From an uncultured Ignavibacteria bacterium (GTDB lineage Bacteria; Bacteroidota; Ignavibacteria; Tepidaquicellales; Tepidaquicellaceae), in the NCBI GenBank assembly GCA_937974175.1, contig CALJIG010000083.1:1-29008 (forward strand): DNA of 29,008 nucleotides, written 5' to 3'. The translations under genes were made by a program, and so were the position numbers. This document shows positions 1-7,854 of this stretch, in pieces. The notes beneath the pieces were generated by a model that was given only the letters and a program-made list of their open reading frames with translations, searched no databases and was not told where the DNA came from. Each line of letters opens with the position of its first letter. Positions within the stretch are counted from its first letter, which is position 1.

Positions 1-87
1 TAACTTACATTTTAAGTACTTTAAGGTTTTTTCTGTTTGCAAATATTTATTTCAGTTTTTATCTTCGATGAAATTTAAACTCCACAT

Positions 88-1425
88 ATGAAGAAATTCA
101 TTTTACTCTTTGCTTTACTCTGCGGAAATATTGTACTAGCACAGTCACCCGCATTAGTAGGCTACTGGCAGAACTGGCAGGACTCGCAAAGTCCATACAT
201 TCACCTTACTCAGGTTGATACAACTTACAATGTGATTGAGGTATCATTTGCAATTCCTGCAGGCGGAACCACTTACAATATGACGTTCACTCCCGATGCA
301 GTTTCACAGGCTACATTGATATCACAGATTGACAGTATGAAAGCCAAAGGGAAAAAGGTTGTTATTTCCATAGGCGGAGCAACTGCTCAGGTTATCCTAA
401 ATGATGCTACACAAATGAATACATTTGTAAGCTCGATGACTTCCATTATAAATACTTATCACTTCGATGGGATTGATATAGACTTGGAAAACTCTACTAC
501 ACTTACAGGAGGAACAATTTCAAATCCGACTGATGCAAAAATCATAAATCTGATTAACGGGATTAAACAGTTAATGACAAATTTCCGCAATACAAATCAT
601 AAAAAAATGTTTTTATCCATGGCTCCTGAAACTGCCTACGTTCAGGGAGGAATGTCAGCATTTGGCGGAATATGGGGAGCGTATCTTCCTATCATTCATG
701 CGCTGCGAGATTCAATTGATATACTGCACGTCCAATTATATAATAGCGGAAGCATGTTTGGTATTGACGGAAGAATTTATAATCAGGGTACGGCTGATTT
801 TATTGTAGCAATGACTGAAGCAGTCATCCACGGATTCAATACAGCAGGCGGACAATTCGCAGGACTAAGAGCTGACCAGGTTGCCGTAGGCTTACCTGCA
901 TGCACAGGCGCGGCAGGCGCAGGTTCGTTTATTCATCCTGATACAGTAAGAGCAGCCATTAAATATTTAATGGGAACTGGTCCGAAACCGGCTACATACA
1001 CACGGCTGAATTCTTATCCTACTTTACGAGGTATGATGACATGGTCAATTAACTGGGATAACACTACAACCTGCCATACAACCAGATATGAATTTGCAAA
1101 AAACTTCGCAAGGATTTTTGCGCCGGGCTCTATTGGTATAGAAGAAAATTCTGAGACAGTTAGAGATTTCAGATTAAATCAGAATTATCCGAATCCTTTT
1201 AATCCATCAACAGTAATAAGCTTTGAAGTCAATAAAGCAGGGAACGTCTCTATAGTTTTATTTGATAACCTTGGCAAAGAAATACAAACACTCGCAAATG
1301 CTTTTTATACAGCCGGAAGCTACCAGATAAATTTCAACGCTGAGAATCTTACTGCAGGGACATACTATTATAAACTAATATCAGGTGATTTTACTGAAAC
1401 TAAAAAAATGGTATTGGTAAAATAA
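88..1425 (+). CDS. Secreted GH18 chitinase-like glycoside hydrolase with T9SS type A sorting domain
   Basis: Probable extracellular chitinase or related endo-beta-N-acetylglucosaminidase. The N-terminus is a signal peptide (residues 1-18, cleavage near VLA-Q). The GH18 domain starts at VGYWQNW (24-30). It carries the SxGG strand motif at 94-97 and the catalytic DxxDxDxE motif, complete as D127, D130, D132 and E134 with the acid/base Glu present. A late tryptophan motif (MTWSINWD) matches the last barrel strand. From N366 a T9SS type A domain (NYPNPFNPST) runs to the C-terminal lysine, so export across the outer membrane and surface attachment or release are expected. The layout resembles Bacillus ChiD-type and Streptomyces GH18 enzymes. 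No chitin-binding module is visible. Chitin as substrate is inferred from the family; GH18 also includes endo-glycosidases acting on N-glycans. The start is the ATG placing the signal peptide at residue 1. Confidence 0.9.
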   Translation: MKKFILLFALLCGNIVLAQSPALVGYWQNWQDSQSPYIHLTQVDTTYNVIEVSFAIPAGGTTYNMTFTPDAVSQATLISQIDSMKAKGKKVVISIGGATAQVILNDATQMNTFVSSMTSIINTYHFDGIDIDLENSTTLTGGTISNPTDAKIINLINGIKQLMTNFRNTNHKKMFLSMAPETAYVQGGMSAFGGIWGAYLPIIHALRDSIDILHVQLYNSGSMFGIDGRIYNQGTADFIVAMTEAVIHGFNTAGGQFAGLRADQVAVGLPACTGAAGAGSFIHPDTVRAAIKYLMGTGPKPATYTRLNSYPTLRGMMTWSINWDNTTTCHTTRYEFAKNFARIFAPGSIGIEENSETVRDFRLNQNYPNPFNPSTVISFEVNKAGNVSIVLFDNLGKEIQTLANAFYTAGSYQINFNAENLTAGTYYYKLISGDFTETKKMVLVK

Positions 1426-1441
1426 ATTTTTCGTTGTACAG

Positions 1442-1482
1442 TAATCCTTCTTATAAAGACTGTGTTTTATTAAGAAGGATTA
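1442..1482 (+). terminator. Hairpin after chitinase gene
   Basis: A perfect 12-bp inverted repeat (1442-1453 with 1471-1482, arm TAATCCTTCTTA) around a 17-base loop lies 17 bases past the stop codon. The following sequence is T-rich but has no uninterrupted T run. It is probably a transcription terminator or 3'-end-stabilising hairpin between two separately transcribed secreted-protein genes. Confidence 0.65.
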
Positions 1483-1560
1483 TATTCTCCCTGTAAATTC
1501 TTCTTTTAATTAAAAAAGAATAGTTGTATAATTGAGTTCAACTTAAAAGCGGGAATAGTA

Positions 1561-3465
1561 ATGAAATCAAATTCTACTATCGGGATTGCTGTTAAAACAT
1601 TTCTCTTAATGACAGCATTCTTGTTAATTTTTAGTAGCGGTAAATCTTACGCTGCAGTAAGTCTAATTGAAGACTTTGAAAATACGTCCTTCCCACCTTC
1701 CGGATGGACACTTGCTCATACAGGTTCTTATGACTGGATAAGAACATCTTATTGCAGCGGCTACGGAAACGGTTCTGCATCAGCTATGTTCGATTTTTAC
1801 GATTATCAATCAGGAACCTTCGACTTAATCACAAGAAGCTTCTCTGTTTCCGGCGCAGGTGACTCGGTGAAGTTCGATCATGCTTATGCCCCTGCAACTA
1901 ATGAACAGGATAAACTTGAAGTATACACATCCACAGATAACGGCAGTACGTGGACATTATTAATTTCTTTATTAGGCGGAGCTTCAGGACCATTAAGAAC
2001 CGGTAATCCTACACAGGGACTTTTTAAACCGACTGCTTCTCAATGGGCTACAAAATCTTATGCGCTTCCGGTAGGAACGAACAAAGTAAAGTTCTCTGCA
2101 GTGACTGCATTCGGTAATAATTTATATATGGATAATGTGAAAATAGGAACACCTTTCACTAGTGATATAGGAGTAAATAGTATATCAGATCCGAAGTGGG
2201 GAATCACACCTCAGCAGAAGGGACCCAAAGTATCGGTTAGAAATTACGGAACGTCATCATCTTCGTTTGATGTTACAACAACAATTTCACCCGGCGGATA
2301 TACAAATACAATGCCTGTAAGCAATCTTGCACCCGGCGCATCGCAGGTACTTACATTCCCAAATTTCAATTTTGCAACTCCGGGAACATATACAATTAAA
2401 TCATACACAGTAAGCGGCTCTGACCTGAATCATTCAAATGATACTATAACAAACAGCTTAATAGTAACTTCAAATCTTCGTAATGCTGTGCTTGAGTATT
2501 GCACAGGTACGTGGTGCCAATGGTGCCCTTGCGGAGAGCATGAAGTTGAGCACTTAAAAGAATTATTTCCGGGTACAGTTGTTCTTGCGTATCACGGAGC
2601 AAGCTCTGACCCATGGAAAACTTTTAACGGCCAGGGGATTATTCCTGCACTTGGATTCACAGGATATCCTTCAGGATTAATTGACAGAAAACGCGGAACA
2701 AACAGCGGCTGGGGTTCATTCTTCACTGACGGTGAATACAGGTACTCAACAGCTCCGGCATCAGATGTTGCAATCTCAATTACAAATCAGACTTATAATC
2801 CTGTTACCAAGCAGCTGACCGTAAATCTGAATGCAACAGCAATGTCTACGTTATCAGGTCAATACAAAGTGAACTATGTTATTACTGAAGATAATATGGT
2901 CTATGCTCAGACAGGAAATTCCTACTGTACAGGAAGCTCAACATGGGTTCATAACTGGACAGTAAGAAATGTAGTAAATACTATGACCGGTGATAATGTA
3001 AACTCCGGTGCATGGAACGGCGGACAATCTATCCCTCTAACTTTTAATGTTACTCTTGATGCAGGATGGATTGCAGGTAACTGTAAGTTCAGTGTAATAA
3101 TTTTTAAAGACAGCGGAGCGCTTAATACTTCAGAAATGGCTCAGGGAATTCAAGGCAATGTTGTACCGACAGGCATTGGAACCTTGGGGAGTGAAGTTCC
3201 TGCTAAATTCGAGCTTTCACAGAACTATCCTAATCCTTTCAATCCGGCAACAAGCATAAAATTTGCAATTCCTAAAGACGGCTTTGCAAGTCTTAAAGTA
3301 TATAATATGCTGGGTCAGTTAGTAGGAACTTATCTGGACGGATTTATAAAAGCGGGTTACTACAATGCCGGCGTAGACGGTTCTGAATTATCAAGCGGTA
3401 TTTACTTTTATACGCTTACTACACAAGACTTTGTAGAAACAAAGAAAATGAATTTAGTAAAATAG
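1561..3465 (+). CDS. T9SS-secreted multidomain protein with Omp28/thioredoxin-like domain
   Basis: Large exported protein of 634 residues. A signal peptide ends around residue 31 (SYA-A). Next comes a jelly-roll-like domain opening with EDFENTSFPPSGW (about 36-195), typical of MAM/cleaved-adhesin or choice-of-anchor modules on Bacteroidota surface proteins. A CARDB/Ig-like beta segment follows (about 200-300). Next is an Omp28-type region beginning LEYCTGTWCQWCPCGEH, with a thioredoxin-like CxxC (C319, C322) and extra cysteines at 314 and 324. The last part is a T9SS type A sorting domain from N555 (NYPNPFNPAT). Omp28-related proteins are surface or secreted proteins of poorly defined function. 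The WC-x-x-C motif suggests a redox-active or metal-binding thioredoxin-like fold, which is inference. It is flanked by hairpins on both sides, so probably monocistronic. Confidence 0.8.
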   Translation: MKSNSTIGIAVKTFLLMTAFLLIFSSGKSYAAVSLIEDFENTSFPPSGWTLAHTGSYDWIRTSYCSGYGNGSASAMFDFYDYQSGTFDLITRSFSVSGAGDSVKFDHAYAPATNEQDKLEVYTSTDNGSTWTLLISLLGGASGPLRTGNPTQGLFKPTASQWATKSYALPVGTNKVKFSAVTAFGNNLYMDNVKIGTPFTSDIGVNSISDPKWGITPQQKGPKVSVRNYGTSSSSFDVTTTISPGGYTNTMPVSNLAPGASQVLTFPNFNFATPGTYTIKSYTVSGSDLNHSNDTITNSLIVTSNLRNAVLEYCTGTWCQWCPCGEHEVEHLKELFPGTVVLAYHGASSDPWKTFNGQGIIPALGFTGYPSGLIDRKRGTNSGWGSFFTDGEYRYSTAPASDVAISITNQTYNPVTKQLTVNLNATAMSTLSGQYKVNYVITEDNMVYAQTGNSYCTGSSTWVHNWTVRNVVNTMTGDNVNSGAWNGGQSIPLTFNVTLDAGWIAGNCKFSVIIFKDSGALNTSEMAQGIQGNVVPTGIGTLGSEVPAKFELSQNYPNPFNPATSIKFAIPKDGFASLKVYNMLGQLVGTYLDGFIKAGYYNAGVDGSELSSGIYFYTLTTQDFVETKKMNLVK

Positions 3466-3492
3466 TTCTTAATTAAATTTTTAGCATTAATT

Positions 3493-3525
3493 TGCCGTGA
3501 ATGAATTTTCATTCGCGGCATTTTT
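3493..3525 (+). terminator. Rho-independent terminator
   Basis: A 12-bp stem (3493-3504 with 3509-3520, one G-T pair) with a 4-base loop is followed directly by TTTTT (3521-3525). It sits 27 bases after the Omp28-like gene stop. It also covers the upstream ATG at 3501 of the cupin reading frame, which argues that the cupin starts at 3540 instead. Confidence 0.88.
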
Positions 3526-3539
3526 ATAATTATAAAATT

Positions 3540-3923
3540 ATGAGTGAAGAAAAAAACTATAATATACTTCAGGGAATAAAATTTGAACATCTGCAAACAA
3601 TCGATGTTGGGAATATTGTAGAAGAAAATAAAGAGAAATGGATAAATCATACTCTGACAAAGGTTAACGATAGTCTTGTAAGACTGGCGATAATTGAGGG
3701 AGAATTTCACTGGCATAAACATGATAATGAAGACGAATTTTTCTTTGTGCTTGAAGGAAAATTATTTATGGATATAGAGGAGAACGGAGTAAGAAGAACT
3801 GTTGAGTTAAATCCTATGCAGGGAATAACAATTTCGAAAGGTGTTATGCACTGCCCGCGAGCGCCGCAGAAGACTGTCATTATGCTTTTTGAAAATGACG
3901 GTATTATTTCTACAGGAGATTAA
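3540..3923 (+). CDS. Small cupin-domain protein
   Basis: A 127-residue single-domain cupin. The metal-binding cupin 1 motif is visible as HWHKHDNEDEFFFVLEGK, with two histidines, a glutamate and the conserved glycine. Cupin 2 is represented by ISKGVMHCPRAP with its histidine. The reading frame is also open to an ATG at 3501, but that codon lies inside the terminator hairpin of the preceding gene, so the ATG at 3540 (MSEEKNYN) is chosen. Such stand-alone cupins include small-molecule isomerases, dioxygenase-like proteins and sensors; the substrate cannot be read from sequence. There is no signal peptide, so it is likely cytoplasmic. The M48 protease gene follows after 55 bases and may be co-transcribed. 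Confidence 0.85.
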   Translation: MSEEKNYNILQGIKFEHLQTIDVGNIVEENKEKWINHTLTKVNDSLVRLAIIEGEFHWHKHDNEDEFFFVLEGKLFMDIEENGVRRTVELNPMQGITISKGVMHCPRAPQKTVIMLFENDGIISTGD

Positions 3924-3978
3924 TTTTTATGGAACGGTATATCGATTTTAAAAGTTAGAATAGCAGATATAAATAAAT

Positions 3979-4746
3979 ATGAACAATTTTAAAGGCCGTA
4001 TAGTTATAGCAGTTATCATTGCCATCATTGGTGTAATAACTTATTTCAGTAAAACTGAAATAAATCCCATTACAGGTGAAAAGCAAAGAGTCAGTCTTTC
4101 TGTTGACCAGGAAATTCAGTTAGGTCTGCAAGCTGCACCTGAGCTCATTCAGGAAATGGGAGGAGAAGCACGTGATTCAAAACTTAATGCTTACATTGAT
4201 AAAGTCGGGAATAGAGTTCTTTCAAGCACAGAGGCAGGTAAGTCTCCCTTTAAATTCGAGTTTTATTTGTTAGCAGACAATAAAACCGTTAATGCATTCG
4301 CTCTACCCGGCGGACAGGTTTTTATTACAATGGGATTATACAAACTTTTAAAATCGGAAGACCAGCTTGCAGGAGTACTCGGTCATGAAATCGGTCACGT
4401 TATAAACCGTCATGGCTCGGAGCATATGGCAAAACACGAATTGACACAGCAGCTTGTACAGGCTACTCAGGTTGCAAGCGGCGGATACGACCAGGGAATG
4501 ATTGCTCAATACGTAGGGCAAATGGTAAATTTAAAATACGGCAGAGACGATGAAATTGAATCGGATAAATACGGAGTAAAGTACTTAGTCGAAAGCGGAT
4601 ATAAGCCTGAGGCTATGATAGAAGTAATGGAAATATTGAATAATGCTTCGGGAAAAAATAAATCGCCGGAATTTTTGAGTTCACATCCGAATCCAGAAAA
4701 CAGAATTCAGAAGATTAAAGAGTATATAGAGCAGTATAAAAAGTAA
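3979..4746 (+). CDS. M48 family zinc metalloprotease (BepA/LoiP-like)
   Basis: Membrane-anchored or periplasmic metallopeptidase of 255 residues. Residues 6-22 form one hydrophobic segment after a short basic N-terminus, a signal anchor or uncleaved signal. The zinc-binding HExxH motif is HEIGH (136-140). The third ligand lies in the E-x-E-S-D stretch at 192-196. The late SSHPNPENRI motif (from 234) is typical of the Ste24p-like M48B/C group that includes BepA and LoiP. E. coli members degrade or assist outer-membrane proteins; a similar envelope quality-control role is inferred here. No TPR domain is attached, unlike BepA. Its stop codon (4744-4746) directly abuts the stop codon of the convergent NUDIX gene. 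Confidence 0.9.
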   Translation: MNNFKGRIVIAVIIAIIGVITYFSKTEINPITGEKQRVSLSVDQEIQLGLQAAPELIQEMGGEARDSKLNAYIDKVGNRVLSSTEAGKSPFKFEFYLLADNKTVNAFALPGGQVFITMGLYKLLKSEDQLAGVLGHEIGHVINRHGSEHMAKHELTQQLVQATQVASGGYDQGMIAQYVGQMVNLKYGRDDEIESDKYGVKYLVESGYKPEAMIEVMEILNNASGKNKSPEFLSSHPNPENRIQKIKEYIEQYKK

Positions 4747-5199
4747 TTAAGAATTTGTGAAGAGATAAGTAATTGAGTTCTTTTCTAATATCTCGGCTAG
4801 TTCGTTTGTAGGATAAATTCTGTAATTTTTTAAATCGCTCTTATGAATCCACATTGTGCAATGCATGCCTGTATCCGGTACTAACGGTACTCCGATTTTT
4901 TGAGAACTATCAAGTAACGTACAGGTAAAAATAGTTTCTACCTGATGAATTCCTCCCGCCCATATTTCTACATCGGGTTCACTTGAAATAAATTCCCTTA
5001 CCATAACAATTTTTTCTATTCTCACGTCAAGGCAGGTTTCTTCTTTAAACTCACGAACTACAGTATCAGTTAAAGATTCTCCTGTTTCATGTTTTCCACC
5101 GGGCAAAGAATAGTATATTCCTTTAGTATCGGAATATTGTATAAATAAAATTTTATTATCCTGCTCCAAAATTCCTTTTGCAGCTATTCTGTATTTCAT
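4747..5199 (-). CDS. NUDIX hydrolase
   Basis: A 150-residue NUDIX-fold pyrophosphohydrolase. The NUDIX box runs from G35 to L57 (G-x5-E-x7-REF-x-EE), with the metal-binding REFKEE glutamates intact; the usual glycine near the end of the box is a cysteine (C56). Family members hydrolyse nucleoside diphosphates linked to another moiety. The insert after the box (FISSEPDVEIWAGGIHQVET) resembles general NUDIX proteins rather than MutT itself, so the substrate is unknown. It is the last gene of a four-gene reverse-strand run, 11 bases after the DUF1569 gene. It is cytoplasmic, with no signal peptide. Confidence 0.88.
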   Translation of the reverse strand: MKYRIAAKGILEQDNKILFIQYSDTKGIYYSLPGGKHETGESLTDTVVREFKEETCLDVRIEKIVMVREFISSEPDVEIWAGGIHQVETIFTCTLLDSSQKIGVPLVPDTGMHCTMWIHKSDLKNYRIYPTNELAEILEKNSITYLFTNS

Positions 5200-5210
5200 G
5201 TTTGATTTAA

Positions 5211-5651
5211 TTATACTCCGAACTGCCGAAGGTGATGGTCAAGGTGTTTGTATTGTAGCTCCCCCCACTGTGTTTCAGTCATTTCACCCATAAAAGGATG
5301 AACAAAATCTTTGATACAGCCCCTATGAAATTTTTGAATGATCTCAATAATTCTTTCTTTTTGAAGATTAAAATCTTGTGGTGTATTAACCTGAAATGAT
5401 TTTGGAGCAGGTGCGCTTTTTTTAAAAGGACGTTCACTTAACAGAATTTTCTTTACCAATCCTCCCAATATTTTACCAAGAACTTGTCTTGGTGGTTTAG
5501 GGTTTGTTAAAGTAAGTTCAAGAGGTAAAATACTATGAGCCAACATTTGCGCAACACTCATCTTCCCCCACAGGGGTTTTGAATCAGCTGTAAGTTTATT
5601 TATACGGTCTATTATTTCCTGACGAGATGTATCATCAAAAAGATTTTTCAT
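5211..5651 (-). CDS. DUF1569 (DinB-like fold) protein
   Basis: A 146-residue protein whose WGKMSVAQMLAHS segment (about 28-40) matches the DUF1569 family. This is a DinB/YfiT-type four-helix-bundle group in which conserved histidines can bind a metal. Further histidines occur in the middle (HRGCIKDFVHPFMG) and near the end (HLDHHLRQF), consistent with a metal site. The biochemical role of DUF1569 is not established; related folds include thiol-S-transferases. It lies 18 bases downstream of the secreted nuclease-like gene and 11 bases upstream of the NUDIX gene. It is probably co-transcribed with both. Confidence 0.8.
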   Translation of the reverse strand: MKNLFDDTSRQEIIDRINKLTADSKPLWGKMSVAQMLAHSILPLELTLTNPKPPRQVLGKILGGLVKKILLSERPFKKSAPAPKSFQVNTPQDFNLQKERIIEIIQKFHRGCIKDFVHPFMGEMTETQWGELQYKHLDHHLRQFGV

Positions 5652-5669
5652 AAAAGGAATTATTGAAAA

Positions 5670-6920
5670 TTATTTTATTAAAAGCATCTGCTTTGTCTGC
5701 GTAAAGTTATCCGTTTCAATCCTGTAGATATAAATTCCGCTTGCAAAATCTTTTGCATTCCAGTTAGTTTCATATTCTCCGGCAGATAAATTTTGGTTTA
5801 CCAAATCAGTTATTTTTTGGCCAAGCGAATTGTATACAGATAGCCTTACATATCCGCTTTTTTGTATGTCGAATTTTATTTTTGTTTCAGGATTAAAAGG
5901 ATTCGGATAATTCTGTTTCAGTTCAAATTTATCAGGTATTACGCTTCCAATCTGATTTACTGAAACTCCGTTGTAAATTCTGAACAACGATACAGTCGGC
6001 AAGTGATCTGATGCATAATGTAGTGCATCGGCAATTGAATCAGGCACTGCGGTATTAGGACGTTTATTTATGGAGTCGTTGTAATGGTTGCCGTCATTAC
6101 CGTAAGGTTTATATGAATTTGGTATATATGTTACTGCTCCCGTTCCGTCAGCAATCCCTTTGGAATATAATACTAAATCAAATTTATCATCCATTCCTCC
6201 GGTAGAGCCTGAATCAGGAAGCTGTCTTGTTCTTGTAGACTGTGTATGGTATGCACGATAATTAAAATTATTCCATGTACCTGTCAGCGGGTTCGGATCA
6301 ATAAAGTGTCCTGTATTACCCGGTGTTATTGATGTAAGTACTTTGTATGCAGAGTCAGTGGAAGCATAAAGATTAAAATCCCCCACTATTATATTGTATG
6401 TACCGGGAGCTTGAGAATTTGTAAATACTCTCAATGCTGTGCACTCACCTGCACGCCGCTGTGCATCCGTTGCAGTGTTTCCGGCTTTTAAGTGGCATCC
6501 AAGAACATTAAATGTTACATCCTGCCTTATATCTTTCATTATGAAAAGATTTATATCTCTTCCCTGCGGAGTGCTGATAGCATAGTTTAAAATAAACTGC
6601 AGCTTTGCAGATTTATAATACAGGGCATTATCTGAGTCAAATCCATTTATATAGGTTGTAGGTTTGTATAATTCAGGTGTATAGTAATTTGCCACGTTGT
6701 TTAAAAATCCTGTAACCGTACTTTGCCCGTCAATTTCATTTACAACTATAATATCAGGGTCAACGGCTTTAATTACTTTTCTGAAGTACTGGTCGCGGCT
6801 GCTCGGAGCAGCTTTATATCCCAGCAGATTCCACGATAGTATTTTTATTGTGTCCTGAGCAAATAAACTTACAGATGAAAATACAAAAATCAGAACCGTA
6901 AGAGATAAAAATCTTTTCAT
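5670..6920 (-). CDS. Secreted endonuclease/exonuclease/phosphatase-family protein with T9SS sorting domain
   Basis: A 416-residue exported EEP-superfamily enzyme. The signal peptide covers residues 1-21 (ending LFA-Q). The DNase I-like fold shows N31 in LSWNLLG, the metal-binding Glu (E62 in VVNEIDG), H143 in GCHLKAG, the D181/N183 pair in VGDFN, and the terminal D305-H306 pair in ASDHLPT, so the catalytic set looks complete. N337 begins the T9SS type A domain (NYPNPFNPET), and the protein ends in lysine. Possible substrates are extracellular DNA or RNA, or phosphodiesters or phospholipids; the sequence does not decide between them. It is unusual in sitting between a signal-peptide hydrolase and two cytoplasmic proteins in one run with 18-base gaps. 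Confidence 0.88.
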   Translation of the reverse strand: MKRFLSLTVLIFVFSSVSLFAQDTIKILSWNLLGYKAAPSSRDQYFRKVIKAVDPDIIVVNEIDGQSTVTGFLNNVANYYTPELYKPTTYINGFDSDNALYYKSAKLQFILNYAISTPQGRDINLFIMKDIRQDVTFNVLGCHLKAGNTATDAQRRAGECTALRVFTNSQAPGTYNIIVGDFNLYASTDSAYKVLTSITPGNTGHFIDPNPLTGTWNNFNYRAYHTQSTRTRQLPDSGSTGGMDDKFDLVLYSKGIADGTGAVTYIPNSYKPYGNDGNHYNDSINKRPNTAVPDSIADALHYASDHLPTVSLFRIYNGVSVNQIGSVIPDKFELKQNYPNPFNPETKIKFDIQKSGYVRLSVYNSLGQKITDLVNQNLSAGEYETNWNAKDFASGIYIYRIETDNFTQTKQMLLIK

Positions 6921-6938
6921 AATGAGATAAAGGTTATG

Positions 6939-7775
6939 TTAAAAATTTTCTTTCAAAAAGGAAGTAACCAACGCCTTAGCATCGGCTGTTGCTGTAACAT
7001 CATGTTTAGGATTTGAAGGATTTGCAAATCCGTGGGCTGCATCATAACTTTTTATTGTAACTTTCTTTCCGATAGAATTCATATTCTCTTCAAACTTTTT
7101 TACAATATCCTGATTAATATGGCCATCGTTTAATGCAAATATTCCGTAAACCGGTGCAGTAAGCTTTGAAAGTTTTTCTAAATTATCTTCGGGCATTCCG
7201 TAATAAATGACACATGCTTTGCATCTGTCTCCAAGAAGAATAGCTGCCTGATTTGACCATCCGCCTCCGAAGCACCATCCTAAAGTTGCAAAGATTGCAT
7301 CTGCAGGTGCATAATCTCTTGCTCCTGCAATAATATCTAAACCGCGCTGAGTCTGAACGCTCTGAACATATTGTGAAGCTTCCTGGTTATTAGTGGCAAC
7401 TTTACCGTCATATAAATCTATTCCTATAACATTTACGCCAAGCTCCGCAGACCATGTTTCACATTCTTGCTTTATATAATCATTCAGCCCGTACCATTCA
7501 TGAAAAACTAAAAGATATTTATTGGTTGGAGTTCCGGCTTTTACTTCGTACCCATTTCCGGTTTTTCCATCCGGTGTATTAAACGTTATCATTGTTCCTT
7601 GTGGATTGGATAACTTAAATCCGCCGGGTTCATTATGTGCTGCAACAAAGCTTCTGTCCTTTCCGAGTCGTGAAAATTTTGTCACTGCATCTTCATCACA
7701 GCAGGAGTGGTTTTCCTGTGCGCTTAAAAATAGAATTGGAAAGATTGAGAAGAGCGCGAGTAGTAATGTTTTCAT
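6939..7775 (-). CDS. Exported dienelactone hydrolase family alpha/beta hydrolase
   Basis: A 278-residue DLH-family hydrolase with a signal peptide (1-19, ending LSA-Q) followed by NHSCCDED. The catalytic triad is visible: nucleophile C168 in GWCFGGG, D217 in ALNDGHI, and H248 in AAHGFANP. The E93 in FHEWYGL corresponds to the glutamate that tunes the cysteine in classical DLH. Dienelactone hydrolase itself acts in chloroaromatic breakdown, but most relatives act on other esters or lactones. An exported member is unlikely to be a chlorocatechol pathway enzyme, and the true substrate is unknown. It is the first gene of the reverse run that continues into the EEP, DUF1569 and NUDIX genes. It has no T9SS domain, so it probably stays in the periplasm. 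Confidence 0.88.
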   Translation of the reverse strand: MKTLLLALFSIFPILFLSAQENHSCCDEDAVTKFSRLGKDRSFVAAHNEPGGFKLSNPQGTMITFNTPDGKTGNGYEVKAGTPTNKYLLVFHEWYGLNDYIKQECETWSAELGVNVIGIDLYDGKVATNNQEASQYVQSVQTQRGLDIIAGARDYAPADAIFATLGWCFGGGWSNQAAILLGDRCKACVIYYGMPEDNLEKLSKLTAPVYGIFALNDGHINQDIVKKFEENMNSIGKKVTIKSYDAAHGFANPSNPKHDVTATADAKALVTSFLKENF

Positions 7776-7854
7776 AGTTTAATTTATTTTTACAGATTGA
7801 AAATAATATTTTTGTGAGCCTAGTTTCAAGTCTATTATAATATGAATTATAATT

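Noticed and set aside
3501..3539. Longer cupin start at 3501
   Set aside because: The ATG lies inside the terminator stem of the previous gene, and the extra residues (MNFHSRHFYNYKI) are not cupin-like.
3408..3722. Reverse frame of 104 codons
   Set aside because: It runs antisense across the end of the Omp28-like gene, the terminator and the cupin gene. Its product is low-complexity and phenylalanine-rich, without a domain.
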